DNA from: Tribonema minus
Lineage: Eukaryota > Sar > Xanthophyceae > Tribonematales > Tribonemataceae
Length of the DNA stretch: 64,000 nucleotides
Direction of reading: 5' to 3'
Assembly (NCBI GenBank): GCA_017506865.1
Contig: JAFCMP010000257.1
Location: 682,001-746,000, forward strand
The notes under the pieces: model-generated
Databases searched by the model: none
What the model was told of the DNA's origin: nothing
Seen by the model: the letters and a program-made list of their open reading frames with translations, nothing else
Program-made: the position numbers and the translations under genes
Shown: positions 53,371-63,905 of the stretch, one piece after another
Position numbering within the stretch: position 1 is the first letter of the stretch
Layout: each line of letters begins with the position of its first letter

Positions 53371-56300
53371 ATGAACTTCAAACAGCCTGCATTCACCGTG
53401 GCGGAGCGGACAAGGAGCGGCTTCACGGACGACGGGATCTGCGATCAGAGGTTTGAGTACAGTGTTAACCGAGCCAGGAGCTCCAGGCCTCACTGCAACA
53501 GGTTAGTGAAAAAATTCCCTGCATCACTCCAACTGCCACAGCGCATGGACAAACAACGCAAGCAGACTCCGTGCAGTGCCTTGAGATCAGGCAGCATATG
53601 GCATCCCGATTGAACGTGCTCTATCACAGCTAGTCAGAGAAGCACTCGCGTGTCACCAGGCCTTGTTCCCCGTTCAGCTGCGCCCCCATGTAGCAACTGT
53701 AGCATTAGTTGCCCTTCCAGTGAGCTGCGAGAGTCGCAGCCATGACCACGATTATGAAAAGCCTCGTTGTGCAAACGCTTCCAGTCTGGTTGACTGCTTC
53801 CTCAAACGCCGAGTCAACCCGCCTTGTGTGCGTTGTGCACACAGAAGCTTCCCCGCAGATGCCGAAGCAGGCAGCCCCGACTTGTTTGCCGAGTCTTTGT
53901 CGAGTGGTATTTGCGTGTGTTGTGTTCACTGCCGTCCATGCAAGTGATCAAGGTTCAGCGAACAGCTTACGCTAACCCACAGCGAAGTACCTTCTGAGCA
54001 CTTGAATTGGTCGACCAACTGCCACCAACAGCTTACTGCCGTGTCAGAGAAACGCACTAAATCTAACTGTAATGGAGAGTAGGGCCATTATTGCAGCAGC
54101 AGATCCCTTCCTCCGCTTGATGCGTGTTCCAGTCCCAAGTCAGTCAACTGCCATCAATGCCCCCAGTGCAGCCACAGCTTGAAGTAGCTGCTTGACGAGG
54201 TCCCACTTCTTGAATGCTCACAACTGGTGCCGTGGCAGCGTGTGAGCTTGTACCGCGCTGAATCCTGTACACAGCTACACAGGTCCCTCTTGAATGCACG
54301 CACCTCGTGCCGTGACAGCTTGCGAGCTTGTACCGTGCTGTGTCCTGTGCATTTCAACAAAGCAGCTGTACAATTCCACAAAGCAGCGCGGTACAAGCTC
54401 GCAAGCTGTCATGGCACGGGGTGCGTGCGTTCACAAAGGACCTCGTGAAGCAGCTACTTCAATCAAGCGGCAAGCACAAGAGCCGCCTGAGCAAGGCTGC
54501 AGGGAAGCTGGCGTCGTTAGGAGAGGCCTCACGCCTAGCGGCCCGACATGATAGGGCACGCCAAATGAGCGTTGATGTGTATACCTATATATACATGTAT
54601 ACTAATAAAAATAAATGTTGACGCTCATTTGGCACGCCTTATGAAGTCGCGTCGTCGGTCCCGAGACCTCCCCTAATGTCGCCAACTTCCCTGCAGCCTT
54701 GCTCAGCCTCCTCTTGTGCTTGTATCGCCACCGACTTGAGCGCTGCTGCCGCTTGATTGAAGTCAGCTACGGCCGTCGTGCTGATTTTTCTTTCACGCGT
54801 AAATACATTATGCATGTATACATGTACATGCTGGCGATGTCGTTTAGAAGTGATGGGCTATGCGCATCGAGACACTTTCAAGGTGTTCACAAAGACACAT
54901 GTAGATTCTGGTTGCAAGTCCATGGACATCCACGATCTGGGGTTTTCCGCACCCTGAGCGAGAAAGAATATATGTTACATCCTGCTCACCTCTGTTTGTG
55001 AGGCCATGGCTACCATGCCTATCTTCACCACAGTGCCAGCCGTTGATTGTCGCAGCACCACGTGCCCCAGGTTTAGGACGACAGGGAACTTGACCGCTAT
55101 CTCCCACCCACGTGTACCTTACTCCAACTACCGTGCATGCCCTCATGATCAAATGGATCCTTGTGAACCACATTTTAAACATACAGTGCCACCCGTTGAT
55201 TGCCGCAGGAGCGCGTGCCCGAGCTTTTTTTGCGGAGACGGGGGCATCAGCGCCTCGGCACCGACAACTTCAAGGCCCCGTAAGTGCTGAGCGTTGACAT
55301 GTTGCCCTAACCCTAACCCTAACGCTTTATTAGAGCTGGCATCCATGACAGCCATGATGTGAATCTGGACGTGAGTTCGATTTCATGCGATGGAAGCTTG
55401 GGCCGTAGTTTTGTGCAGCAATGGCCTACCCTCTGTAGAGCGGCGGTCTCACGTGCCTCAGCTGTTTATATGCATGAAAACGGTAAATGTAGCATAAAAA
55501 ACGTAAATGTAGCACTGGTGCCGAGCTTCTCAGCACGCACACGCGCCCTCCTTGCCACGGGACTCGGTTCATCGCCGTGTTCAAATCTGATGACTCCCAG
55601 TAAGGGTAGTATGCCTCAGCTGTTGAAAGTCATCATCAATTGGTGAGTTGTCCTCTAATAAGTGTGCCGGTCTGCTCTCCCCTGCAGGTTTTCCAAGTTC
55701 CACTGCTTGAGGCCCGGCTGTGTGAGTCGGCAACAAGTTGAGGTGAGCTCGGGACTTCAATTCTGGAAGTTTAGCTCGTCATGTTGGCTCACTGCACAAC
55801 AAAAGCTACACAAATTATTTTCATTTCCAATTCTTGCTGTTCAGAACTGTGCTTGGGCAAGCGCTGCTTTGATGGAAATATTTCGTTTGCAACAGGTTCA
55901 CTTGTTGTGACGTACTCCAGGCTTGCGCACGGCAGTGATTTCCGCACAAAATAATGGGATGAATTAAGTGTATGGTTGAAGAGCTTCTCAGCCTTAGCAG
56001 GTGAAAGTGCATGCGCAAATGCAAAAATTTTATTGAAGTTAACCTGGGCTAGAAGCGCATCTTACCTACACAAGGGTCTGACAACGTTTTTTTTTTCAGA
56101 TTTCTCATTTCGATCTTATTCATGAAATGAATATAATGTCATTTGCAATGCAAGCTTTCTGCAACGTTTGTCAACACGTCGCAGAGGACTACGGGTCTCT
56201 GCGGTTGAGAGCCAACAGCGGCACAGATCACCCCTTGCTGCTCAAACCGACGTGATGATAAGCAAGTTTGGCTCCATGTGCTCAAGGCATCTGTGCGTTG

Positions 56301-59300
56301 GTACTGGGCATAACACAAGGCCAGACCACATTCTCCTAAAGGCGAGAGTGAACGGGCCGGTGGCAGCCAGTGCGCACTTGGCACCTGCTGGCAGCGAAGG
56401 AAGCGCAAACAGTGTGAGCCTGCGTGTTCACGTGGCTACCTCATGGCACCTGAGCGCTGCTGTCTGCATGCGCCTCCGTGGCAGATACTTGCAGTGAAAA
56501 AAGCCGCCGTGGTGGCAACAGCATCTATTCAGTGAAAGCGGCAATGGTGGCAATGGCACGCATGCGGCGCTTGGGTCTGTGTCCCGCTTTCATGGACGCC
56601 TGACGTTGTGGTGACGTGCCACGCTGAATTGTCCCCTGAAGTTGCTCACTTGAAGTTGGTGATCCCGCTATAGAGCATGGCGCGGACGTGCTTTCTGTCT
56701 CATCCTGTGCAGAATGTGCTAGGCAGAAGGTCAGGTACAACTTTCAAGCGAAGGCTGGAGCGGTGACAACCCACAGCGATGTGACATAATCACAGCTCTG
56801 CGAATGTAGTTTGATGGCTGTGCATGTGAGCATCCTGTGTTGTCTCAACAGACCGTGCTGAGTAGACACGGCTCCCAAGAGGCCATGGCGGAGCAGTGGC
56901 AACCTCTACCAACATGACCAAATGCACTGTAACGCCTTCTAGTTGAATCTGGCAACTTCATTCATGAAGCATGGCATGGTGACTTGCCTTCCCGTGGTGT
57001 ATCACTTGAAGTTGGCAATTCCACTGGTGAAGTACGGCGCGGTGACGTGCCATCCGCCTTATCCTCGCAGCACGTGCTAAGCAGACATCCATAGCAATGT
57101 GGCACGAACGCGGGTTCTACTCATGTGGTGGTACGACTTGAAGTTGTCAGTCCCACCGATGACAAACGCCGCGGTGACGTGCCTTACGCTTTGTCCTCGC
57201 AGCACGTGCCAAGCAGACACGGGTCCTACGAGGCTGTGACAGGCATGGCGGAGCTGCCGGAACAAGTGCGGGATACAGCCGTCAGCGGCGTCGAAAGCAT
57301 CCACATGGTGAGTGCGCAGTAACTTCAACAAGCAACTTCAAGCACTACCGCCGTCAGCGGCGTCGAAAGCGTCCAAGCGGTGAGCACCGCATAACTTCAA
57401 CAAGCAACTTCAAGCACTTGAAGAAGACGTCATTGCAGCAGCCCTTTGAATGGGTTATTTGTGATGTCGCGCTTATTTGAGAACGCTGCCTCCCCCTCCC
57501 AAATGTAAGATTAAGGGTAGGTATCAGGGTGAGGTTTAGGGTTCAGCGATACCGCCGTCAGCGGCCTCGAAGGCATCCCAGCGGTGAGTACATTGTATCT
57601 TCAACAAGCAACTTCAAAGCACTTGAAGACGTCATCGCAGCAGCTCTTCTTGCATGCTTTGTCATGTCGCGCTTGTTCGACAACGCTGCCTCGCCTCCCA
57701 ATTGTAAGAGTTCGGGTGAGGGTCAGGATAAGGGTTAGGGCTAGGGTTCAGCGTCAGCGGCAAGCCCTGTGCACTGCAGTACATTGCAGTACAGCTGCGC
57801 ACTACGCTGCTGAGGCACTGAGCACTGCTGCTGTGGCCCTCCGCGATGGGATTTTCATGTTGTGTCACAATTATGCGAAGCACTTATGTGCGTTGTTGCG
57901 ACAAGAAGCTGGCAGTGCAAGTTCTCCATCATGTGCCTTACCATCTCCCATGAGCATTCCAATCAACTCCTCAACTCCTTGACGTGACTTCTCAACTCCT
58001 TGACGTGATTAGACTGGCGATGGCGTGGCTACAGCCATGATTTCACATGTGATGTGGGACACATCGAGCTGAGAGTTAGCGCTAGGGTTACGAAGACAGA
58101 AACCTGTAAAAAAACGCAATCTTCTACCGCCAGGCAATTAAGTACAGAAACCTGTACTTGAATGCAACAGCTCCACTGCCTACACAATAAACTATAGAAA
58201 TTTGCACCAAGTTCGACTGCCACGGCAACTGAGTGTAGACACCTGCAATTGAACACAAAGTTCGACTGCCAAAGCACCTGGGTGCAGCTATGTTTGAAAT
58301 ACCTCAATTGGCAAACTGATTTCTCACTTTCTTTGCATTCTTTGAACGCACCAGGGCACAGATGGCGCCTCGAACGTGCAGCCCGCCCTTCAGCCGGAGG
58401 CCCCTCCTCCCGCAGCGGAAGCGCACGTACCAGCACCGCTGCCGCTGCCGCCAGTGACCACCGAAACCAAACCCCAGGGCCAACTTGAAATTGAAGTTGG
58501 CAGCCCACTCGACGCCGAAGGTGTTGGCAGTCCACTTAGGGCTGAAGCTGGCGGCGAAAGCCGTGCCCACGGCGCGAGCGGCGCAGGGGCTCCACCCAAA
58601 GGTGAAGTTGGCAGTCCGCTCAGAGTTGAAGCTGGCGGCGCAAGCCGCGCCGCCGCGCGCAGCGCGGCAGCAGCAGCGGCGGCGGCGGCGGAGGATGCGG
58701 GCGGCAGCCCCGGGAAGAGGAAGAGGAAGCCGTCGGCCAGGATGAAGGAGGCAGCGGTGAGTCGCGAGTCATGAGTCATGTATGGAGTCGCTCTAACGCC
58801 AGTCATGAGTCGTGTACTGAGTCACTGTCGCCCTAGTTGAGCACTGAAGCGCCGGAAAGAGGAAGGGGAAGCGGTTGACTGAGATTAAAGAGGCAGCGGT
58901 GAGTCATGAGTAATGCAGAGTGAGTCGCCCTAGCCCTAGTTGCGCACCGAAGACATGCTGTGCCGGGGGTCGATGTGAAGGAGGCAGTGGTTCGTCGTGA
59001 GTCATGAGTCGAGTAATGAGTCACCCTAGCCCTAGTCACGCTCTGCAGCTGTGCGGTGCCGGGGGCGAAGATGGAGGCAGCAGTAAGTATGAGTCATGTA
59101 GGATGAGTCGCCCTAGCTCTAGTTGCGCACGGACGCCGTGCTGTGCGGGGGGGCGCACGCTTTTGAGTCAAGAAGGTGACTCTGCTGAGCATGGACAAGG
59201 GGCGGCGTGTCACGTCTTGAAGTTGAAGCGGCACTGGCTTGTGCTGTGAATCTTGAAATGGTGAACTGCATTCGAACGCAGTACTCGACCTCAGAGCTCA

Positions 59301-59894
59301 CTCTGCAGGTCCGTGAGGGCACCTTGGTGTCTTCAGCTGCGCGTGCGTCGCATATAGCTCGAGGCTGCAGTCCCTACGCGACGCAGTGGGTCAGTAGTTG
59401 AAGTGGCAAAGTGCAACGCAATTTGCAGTTCTTGTTCAATGGCGATCATCGTTGACTCGTGGCCAATTGCTGCAGCAGCGGCAACCACGGTTATTGGTGG
59501 GCGGCATTCAATGTGCCGGCTAACCGCACCTTGTCACCTAGAGCTCTGCGATGTTTTGATTCGTTTTCATCCATGCTGTGGCTATCACAGGAGGCGGCGT
59601 TACATGTGAACTTGACAACCGCGTGTGTCCGAGCTCGAGGCTGCAGTCGGCGCGCGACGCTGTGGGTCAGCAGCAGTTGAAGTGGCAAACTGCAACTGGT
59701 CCACACAATGCGCGGCTCTCGCTGAATTGGAAACGAACCAAAAGATCGTAGAGCTGAATTGCGATGTCTGCGCTGTGGCCATCTTACAGGAGGCGGCGAA
59801 CGAGGCTGCAGCGGCCAGCGACGACGAGGACTTTGGCCCCATGAGGAGCCCCAAGAAGCGAGGCGGCAAGCGCCGCAGCAAGGGTCTGGAGTAA
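53371..59894 (+). CDS. Basic nuclear-type protein with weak PARP-zinc-finger resemblance
   Basis: Six proposed exons: 53,371-53,501; 55,238-55,279; 55,688-55,742; 57,203-57,307; 58,355-58,756; 59,790-59,894, closing in frame on 279 residues. The start FEYSVNRARSSRPHCNR, then RLGTDNFKAP, FSKFHCLRPGCVSRQQVE and HGSYEAVTGMAELPEQVRD follow the layout of a PARP-type zinc finger (Cys cluster, aromatic-His-Cys, then the 'GF..L...d' helix). However, the CxxC pair is not clear, so the fold may be degenerate or my exon 2 wrong. The C-terminal half is Ala/Pro/Gly-rich with repeated VGSPLRAEAGG units, a basic stretch KRKRKPSARMKEAA and the tail DDEDFGPMRSPKKRGGKRR, typical of nuclear DNA-binding proteins. 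Exons 4-6 are well supported; exon 2 (42 bp) and the start are tentative. Almost every intron has junction copies. Confidence 0.58.
54290..54440. repeat. Inverted repeat, arms about 50 bp
   Basis: 'cttgaatgcacgcacctcgtg'-type sequence with 'gcttgcgagcttgtaccg' (54,290-54,340) is reverse-complemented at about 54,390-54,440. A third, more diverged, copy is at about 54,185-54,262. It lies in intron 1 of the PARP-finger-like gene. Confidence 0.8.
54440..54775. repeat. Large imperfect palindrome, arms 130-155 bp
   Basis: The left arm (about 54,440-54,575) and right arm (about 54,612-54,775) are reverse complements with small indels. Ends are 'gcagctacttcaatcaagcgg' / 'ccgcttgattgaagtcagctac' and the inner ends are 'ccaaatgagcgt' / 'acgctcatttgg'. 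The loop is AT-rich (about 40 bp). The right arm on the minus strand reads as open peptide (DFNQAAAALKSVAIQAQEEA) to a TAA at 54,639, so an exon-derived origin is possible. Confidence 0.88.
55020..55237 (+). repeat. Acceptor-region duplication before exon 2 of the PARP-finger-like gene
   Basis: 'acagtgccagccgttgattgtcgcag' (about 55,030) is repeated as 'acagtgccacccgttgattgccgcag' (about 55,183), each followed by a 'gtgcccaggttt/gtgcccgagcttt' stretch. The spacing is about 153 bp. Confidence 0.8.
55303..55324. repeat. Interstitial telomere-type repeat, CCCTAA x3
   Basis: Three perfect CCCTAA units just downstream of exon 2 of the PARP-finger-like gene. Confidence 0.85.
56580..57202 (+). repeat. 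Exon 4 acceptor-side junction copies (PARP-finger-like gene)
   Basis: Copies of 'cggtgacgtgcc...tcctcgcagcacgtgc' occur near 56,610-56,720, 56,860-56,905 (with 'agacacggctcc...ggccatggcggag' from the exon body) and 57,030-57,095, before the true acceptor at 57,202/57,203. 'cacttgaagttg' words are present in most. Confidence 0.85.
57308..57620 (+). repeat. Exon 4 donor-side junction copies (PARP-finger-like gene)
   Basis: The exon end 'gccgtcagcggcgtcgaaag' plus GTGAGT recurs at about 57,350-57,385 and 57,550-57,590. Each is followed by 'cttcaacaagcaacttcaa'. Degenerate TTAGGG words lie between and after the copies. Confidence 0.92.
57520..57760. repeat. TTAGGG-like words scattered in intron 4
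   Basis: 'gtttagggttcagcg' (about 57,533) and 'gggttagggctagggttcag' (about 57,733) sit next to exon-junction copies. They are on the plus strand in G-rich orientation. Confidence 0.6.
58757..59100 (+). repeat. Exon 5 donor-side junction copies (PARP-finger-like gene)
   Basis: The exon end 'aggatgaaggaggcagcg|gtgagtc' is repeated near 58,853-58,915, 58,975-59,010 and 59,068-59,100, with 'catgagtc' and 'gccctagccctagttg' linkers. Four donors in total. Confidence 0.92.
59330..59789 (+). repeat. Exon 6 acceptor-side duplication (PARP-finger-like gene)
   Basis: A unit of about 195-275 bp is duplicated. 'ctcgaggctgcagtc...gttgaagtggcaaa' occurs at 59,358 and 59,635. 'ctgtggctatcacaggaggcggcg' (59,577) matches the true acceptor 'ctgtggccatcttacaggaggcggcg' (59,772). 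Confidence 0.88.
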
Positions 59895-61775
59895 AACCAT
59901 TGGGGGGACGCGCGGCCATGTCTGTATTCGGCGATATGCCATCAGTGGGGCCACCTGGGGGGGGTTGGGGAGGGGGGGGGTGCATGCGACGCTGCGTTGA
60001 GTGTGTTTGCAGGGGGCTCCGCAGCAGGACGGTCCGGGGTCCTCTGTAACTGGTGACAGGAGAGCGCGCAGGACGGTCTGGGGTCCTCTGTAACTGGCAA
60101 CTAGGAGAGAACGCAGGGGGCACATGCGCACAGCGCTTCACGCAGCGCGGAGAGCGCTGCCCGCCTCCCTTATGTAGGTATGTATGCTTGCACGCGCGGG
60201 CAGCCGCTGTGATGAGGGTCATGCGCGACAAGCTGCATTTTATTTTATTTAAGTGTGCGGCTGCGCTGCAGATGCAACGCGCGGCGGCGGCGGCGGCGCC
60301 GCTGCGTGGCGCGCTGCATTACGCGCCGCCACTTGTCTCCTGCCATTTATTTACGCCTGCGCGAGAGGCCGCGAGGAATGCGGCATAGCGCGCGTGCGTG
60401 TCTGTGGCAGCGCACAGCGGCAGCGCTTCTTCCTGGGCTGGTGAGCACGCACGCGCGCGCAAGGGGCGAGGCAGGGTTTCACGCTTTGATGTACGTGCTG
60501 TCGGCACCCCCCCCGAAGCGCGCTGTTGCGGTCAGTGTGGGCAGTAATAGGAAGCCGATTTGCACCTGAAAGCGGGATCATGCACGTCTCTCGCGTGCAG
60601 TTTGCCTTTTGCAACAGCCGTCGTGCACATCTGAATTGAGGTCCTTCATGAAGTCTGGTGTACGAAGGTAGCTAGCTGCCCAAGGCAGTTGGACCAGCCC
60701 AACCATGCACTTCAAGTTGACATTTGTGGGTCCGCAGCACGTGCGCATGATGCCTGCCAGTGACACCCCACCCCCCATCTACTGCACTTCACCATTTGCA
60801 ATGCACTGTGAAACGGTCAGGCAGCATGTTGCCATATGTGTGCCCAACAATGCCAGCGAAGCAAGGCAGCGCTGCAAGATGTGTCAAGCCGTGAGCGCAA
60901 GCAGCCGGTAAATGGCGCCACTGAGTGCGTCAGCTCACATGCCGGGACACGCATGCACGGACAGTACAGCCACAAATGACCGAGTACATTGAACATGCAC
61001 GGTCCTCCATCGCGACGCGCGAACGCAGCCGCGCAACATGAACTTCAACTTGAAGTAGGTGGTGTGCTGCACAATGTGCCGTGCATCACCGCATAGCGCG
61101 TCTGTTGCCCGTGCCGCACTCATGAAAACTGAAGCTGAGCACTGCTGCTTGCGGCACGTACGTGCATCAGACGAGAGTGAGTGTAGGGGGGTAGTAAAGC
61201 TGTGCAGGTTAGGTTACTGCGGTCAAAAATGAGCGCTGCTGCCGCTGGCTGGCGTGCCAGGCCAAAAATATCAATGGTGCCGTGTGCCGCTGTACCGAGA
61301 CCGTAAAGGGGCGCCGCACAATAGCGTAAGTGGCACGTCACCAACAGCAACTTCAGGTGGCGACCAAACCGGCCTTTTCTGGCCGCTAACCGCAAATTTT
61401 CTAAGGCACAAGCATCTGGAGGAAGGTCGCCAGAGGCGTCTGCGGCGCCGATAGGGTACGAGTTTGAAGTGTCCCCAAACATCAGCTTCGGGGTGCCAGG
61501 GATGCCCCGCCTTGCCTTGCGTCCTGCTGGCAGCCCCTGAAGGACGACCTGCCAGACAGGAGGTGGCATTGTCATCGATTGTTCTGGCGCGTGATAGCGT
61601 ACGAGCCCGCTCATCGCTCGCTGACAGCACATCACGACCGACGCGTGTGTCTCTCCCTAGCCGGCAGCAGCGACCGCCGCCGCCGCCGCTGCCGCTGCGA
61701 AAGCCGCGCGCAATGCGCATCGGATTCCAGCAGCAGAGCGTGCTGAGCGCTGAGGCAAGTTGAGGTTGAGCGCTG
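59895..61775. other. Convergent intergenic region; short tandem repeat, no gene seen
   Basis: 'ggacggtc.ggggtcctctgtaactgg' is tandemly repeated at about 60,028 and 60,073. An Ala-rich open stretch at about 61,660-61,740 (+) has no clear splice partners. Confidence 0.45.
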
Positions 61776-63715
61776 TCACACCGAGTTCTGCACGCCCCCC
61801 TGCAGCAGCCACGCGCGCGCAAACTCATCGCTGCCGACCGGCTTGAATATGGCGCGCAGCCCTCGGCTGTTGCCGCCGTCGCCGCCACCGCCGCCGCCGC
61901 CGCCGCCTCCGCCGCCGCTGCTGCCGTCGGCGGTGCTGCCGTACGCGCTGTTGTAGGCAGCGACGAGAACGGGAGAGCCGTCTCTGCTGCCGCCGCTGGC
62001 GAGGCTGGTGGCGATGCTGGTGGCGCTGGTGCTGCCGGCGGCGTTGAGCGTTGCCAGCAGGTTTTTTAGGGGTTGAGCGCTGCTCTCGGCGTCGGCGGGT
62101 TCGATGAAGACTAGGTCCGCGCGGTCGCGCTGCGCCGACAGGAATGGGCGCCCTTCGCATTCGCAGGGACAGAGTACATGTAAAATGCATAAATCAGCTG
62201 CTGGTGTACATGTGCTTGAAGTATGTGTGTATGCGCAAGTGTGTGTGAAGCAACACCGTTTTTTGAATTACTCTGACTCTGGCTCTCGAGTACGTCAAGT
62301 AGACGAGGTCCGCGCGGTCGCGCTGCACCGAGAGGAATGGGCGCCCTGCGCAGCGGTATGTATGTATACACAGTCGTCAGTGTATGCATATATACTTCGG
62401 TAATACTTCTAGTCTACCTCACTGGTAAAACTGATACATTTCAGATGCTTTGTGAAGGATTGTACATACAGAGCGTATGAAGATATTGCATTGAACGTTT
62501 GTGGGTATGTATGTATGCGGGCCGCACAGCAGCGTGCTTGCATACTGAGCTGATAAATCGCGGCGACCTTAAGACTGCGCGTATACACACTGCAGCATTG
62601 GGCAGTCCTTGGAGCACTTGGCAGTACAACGCACTTGTTCATGCATTTTGACACGAGAATGGCCTGGATGCTGATGCTGCTTCCTGAAGCTGCGTTCAAT
62701 TAACAGCGTTCACTGCGTAGTGGCTCCCATGTGTGACCTCCTGTTTGCGACCGACGCTTGAAGCAACGCACTGTACTGCATAATCGCGTTTCAGCATAGT
62801 AGTGCGTCACGCAACACGTGGGGTACGTATCTCCCAACCCTCACCGCACCCCTCATCCACTCATGCAGCGCACCCTCACCTTTGCTCAGGAACAGCGACA
62901 TCAGCGCCACGGCGACTGTATTCTGATCTCAACCCTACCGCTAGACCTCGCTAGCGGTGCTGTGATGGCACCCAACCTTAATTCCATCCCCAAACTATTC
63001 TTAGAGCGATGCCCTCACCATCTACCCACGACCCTGCTCACCTTTGGTCAGGAACAGCGACGTGAGCGCTGCCGTCATTCAATTCTGACCTCATCCTACC
63101 CCCCCAACCACCCTCAACAACAGCCAATATCCCTCGCGCTTCCCTTCCGTCAGGAACAGCAACATGAGCGCCGCCGTGAATCAATTCTGACCTTGTCCCA
63201 CCCCCCCAACCAACCCTAGAAACAACCACTACGCGGCGCCCCCCCTCACCTTCGGTCAGAAACAGCGACGTGTGCGCCGCGGTGATCTCATTCAGACCCC
63301 AACACCGCTAGACCTAAGCTGGCTTTATGCCACTCCAACCCTAGTAACATCCCGCAACTATCAGCCAATACCCAGCGGCGTCACGACTTGATTCTAACAT
63401 CATTCTACCCCCCCCCCAACCAACTCTAATAACAGCCAATACTCAGCGCGCTTACCTTCGGTCAGGAACAGCGACGTCAGCGCCGCCGTGATCACCGGCA
63501 CCGCCGCGTGCGGCTGCCCGCTGAGCACCGTCAGTATCAGCGCCGACGCGAACGGCGTGCGCGTGACGCTGACGTTGAGCGCTGCCGCGAGTCCCATGCA
63601 AACTACCGCGCGTGACGCTCCTACTGCGGCGAGCGCTGTCACCGCGGTGTGTGGCAGCAGCGCCTCGAGGGCGCGCCCCGCCGCCGCCCCCGTGAAGAAC
63701 AGGGGGAAGATGAAC
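61776..63715 (-). CDS. CLC-type chloride channel/transporter, C-terminal part (5' end outside window)
   Basis: Voltage-gated chloride channel or Cl-/H+ exchanger family, an integral membrane protein. Two exons are visible: 63,456-63,715 and 61,776-62,152 (stop TGA at 61,776-61,778). The phase-1 splice GAA G|GG CGC closes the frame. Exon 1 here begins FIFPLFFTGAAAGRALEAL, the helix N region of CLC proteins, then helix O/P sequence AALNVSVTRTPFASALILTV and a last membrane segment AVPVITAALTSLFLT. The last exon starts GRPFLSAQRDRADLVF and becomes a Gly/Ser-rich tail ending LLQGGVQNSV. No CBS domains are seen, which makes it resemble prokaryotic-type CLCs. Upstream membrane helices must lie right of 64,000. 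Donor-side and acceptor-side arrays surround both exons, and a second acceptor with an alternative exon start is at about 62,357. Confidence 0.75.
62293..62358 (-). repeat. CLC last exon: acceptor-side copy (possible alternative exon)
   Basis: On the minus strand GCGCAG|GGCGCCCATTCC is followed by codons for GRPFLSVQRDRADLVYL, about 200 bp upstream of the true last exon's GRPFLSAQRDRADLVF. It has a good acceptor and the same phase, so it could be spliced as an alternative start of the last exon. Confidence 0.85.
62870..63455 (-). repeat. CLC helix exon: four donor-side junction copies
   Basis: Copies of the exon end (minus-strand codons for AALTSLFLTE plus GTAAGC-like donor) lie near 63,240-63,290, 63,140-63,185, 63,030-63,085 and 62,875-62,930. 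Linkers contain 'ccccccaacca' and 'caattctgacc'. Period is about 105-200 bp. Confidence 0.92.
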
Positions 63716-63905
63716 CTGCGGCATGGGGGGGCATGGGGGGTCAGTCAGTCAGTCAGTCAGTGTTGTTCGGTCATTTTCAATTGTTGTCAGGTCTTGACGG
63801 TGGCGCTCTATCACTCAACTGCCGCAGTTGCGGCCGTAGAGAACAGGGGGAAGATGAAGCTGCCGCACAGGGATCAGTCAGTCAGTTCAGTCAGTCAGTC
63901 AGTCG
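63716..63905 (-). repeat. CLC helix exon: acceptor-side copy with TCAG repeats
   Basis: 'gaacagggggaagatgaacctgc' (63,697-63,719, exon start plus acceptor) recurs as 'gaacagggggaagatgaagctgc' at about 63,842. Each is followed by a (TCAG)n microsatellite (63,740-63,760 and 63,877-63,909) and 'tgttgttcggtc..attttca'-type sequence. Confidence 0.9.

Noticed and set aside
54328..54621. Plus-strand frame in the left palindrome arm as a gene (FTKDLVKQLLQSS...)
   Set aside because: It crosses a palindrome inside an intron and has no splice or family support. It is reported as an inverted repeat only.
61650..61763. Plus-strand Ala/Lys-rich exon (AAATAAAA...KAARNAHRIPAAE)
   Set aside because: Triplet-repeat composition, no clear GT donor and no partner exon.
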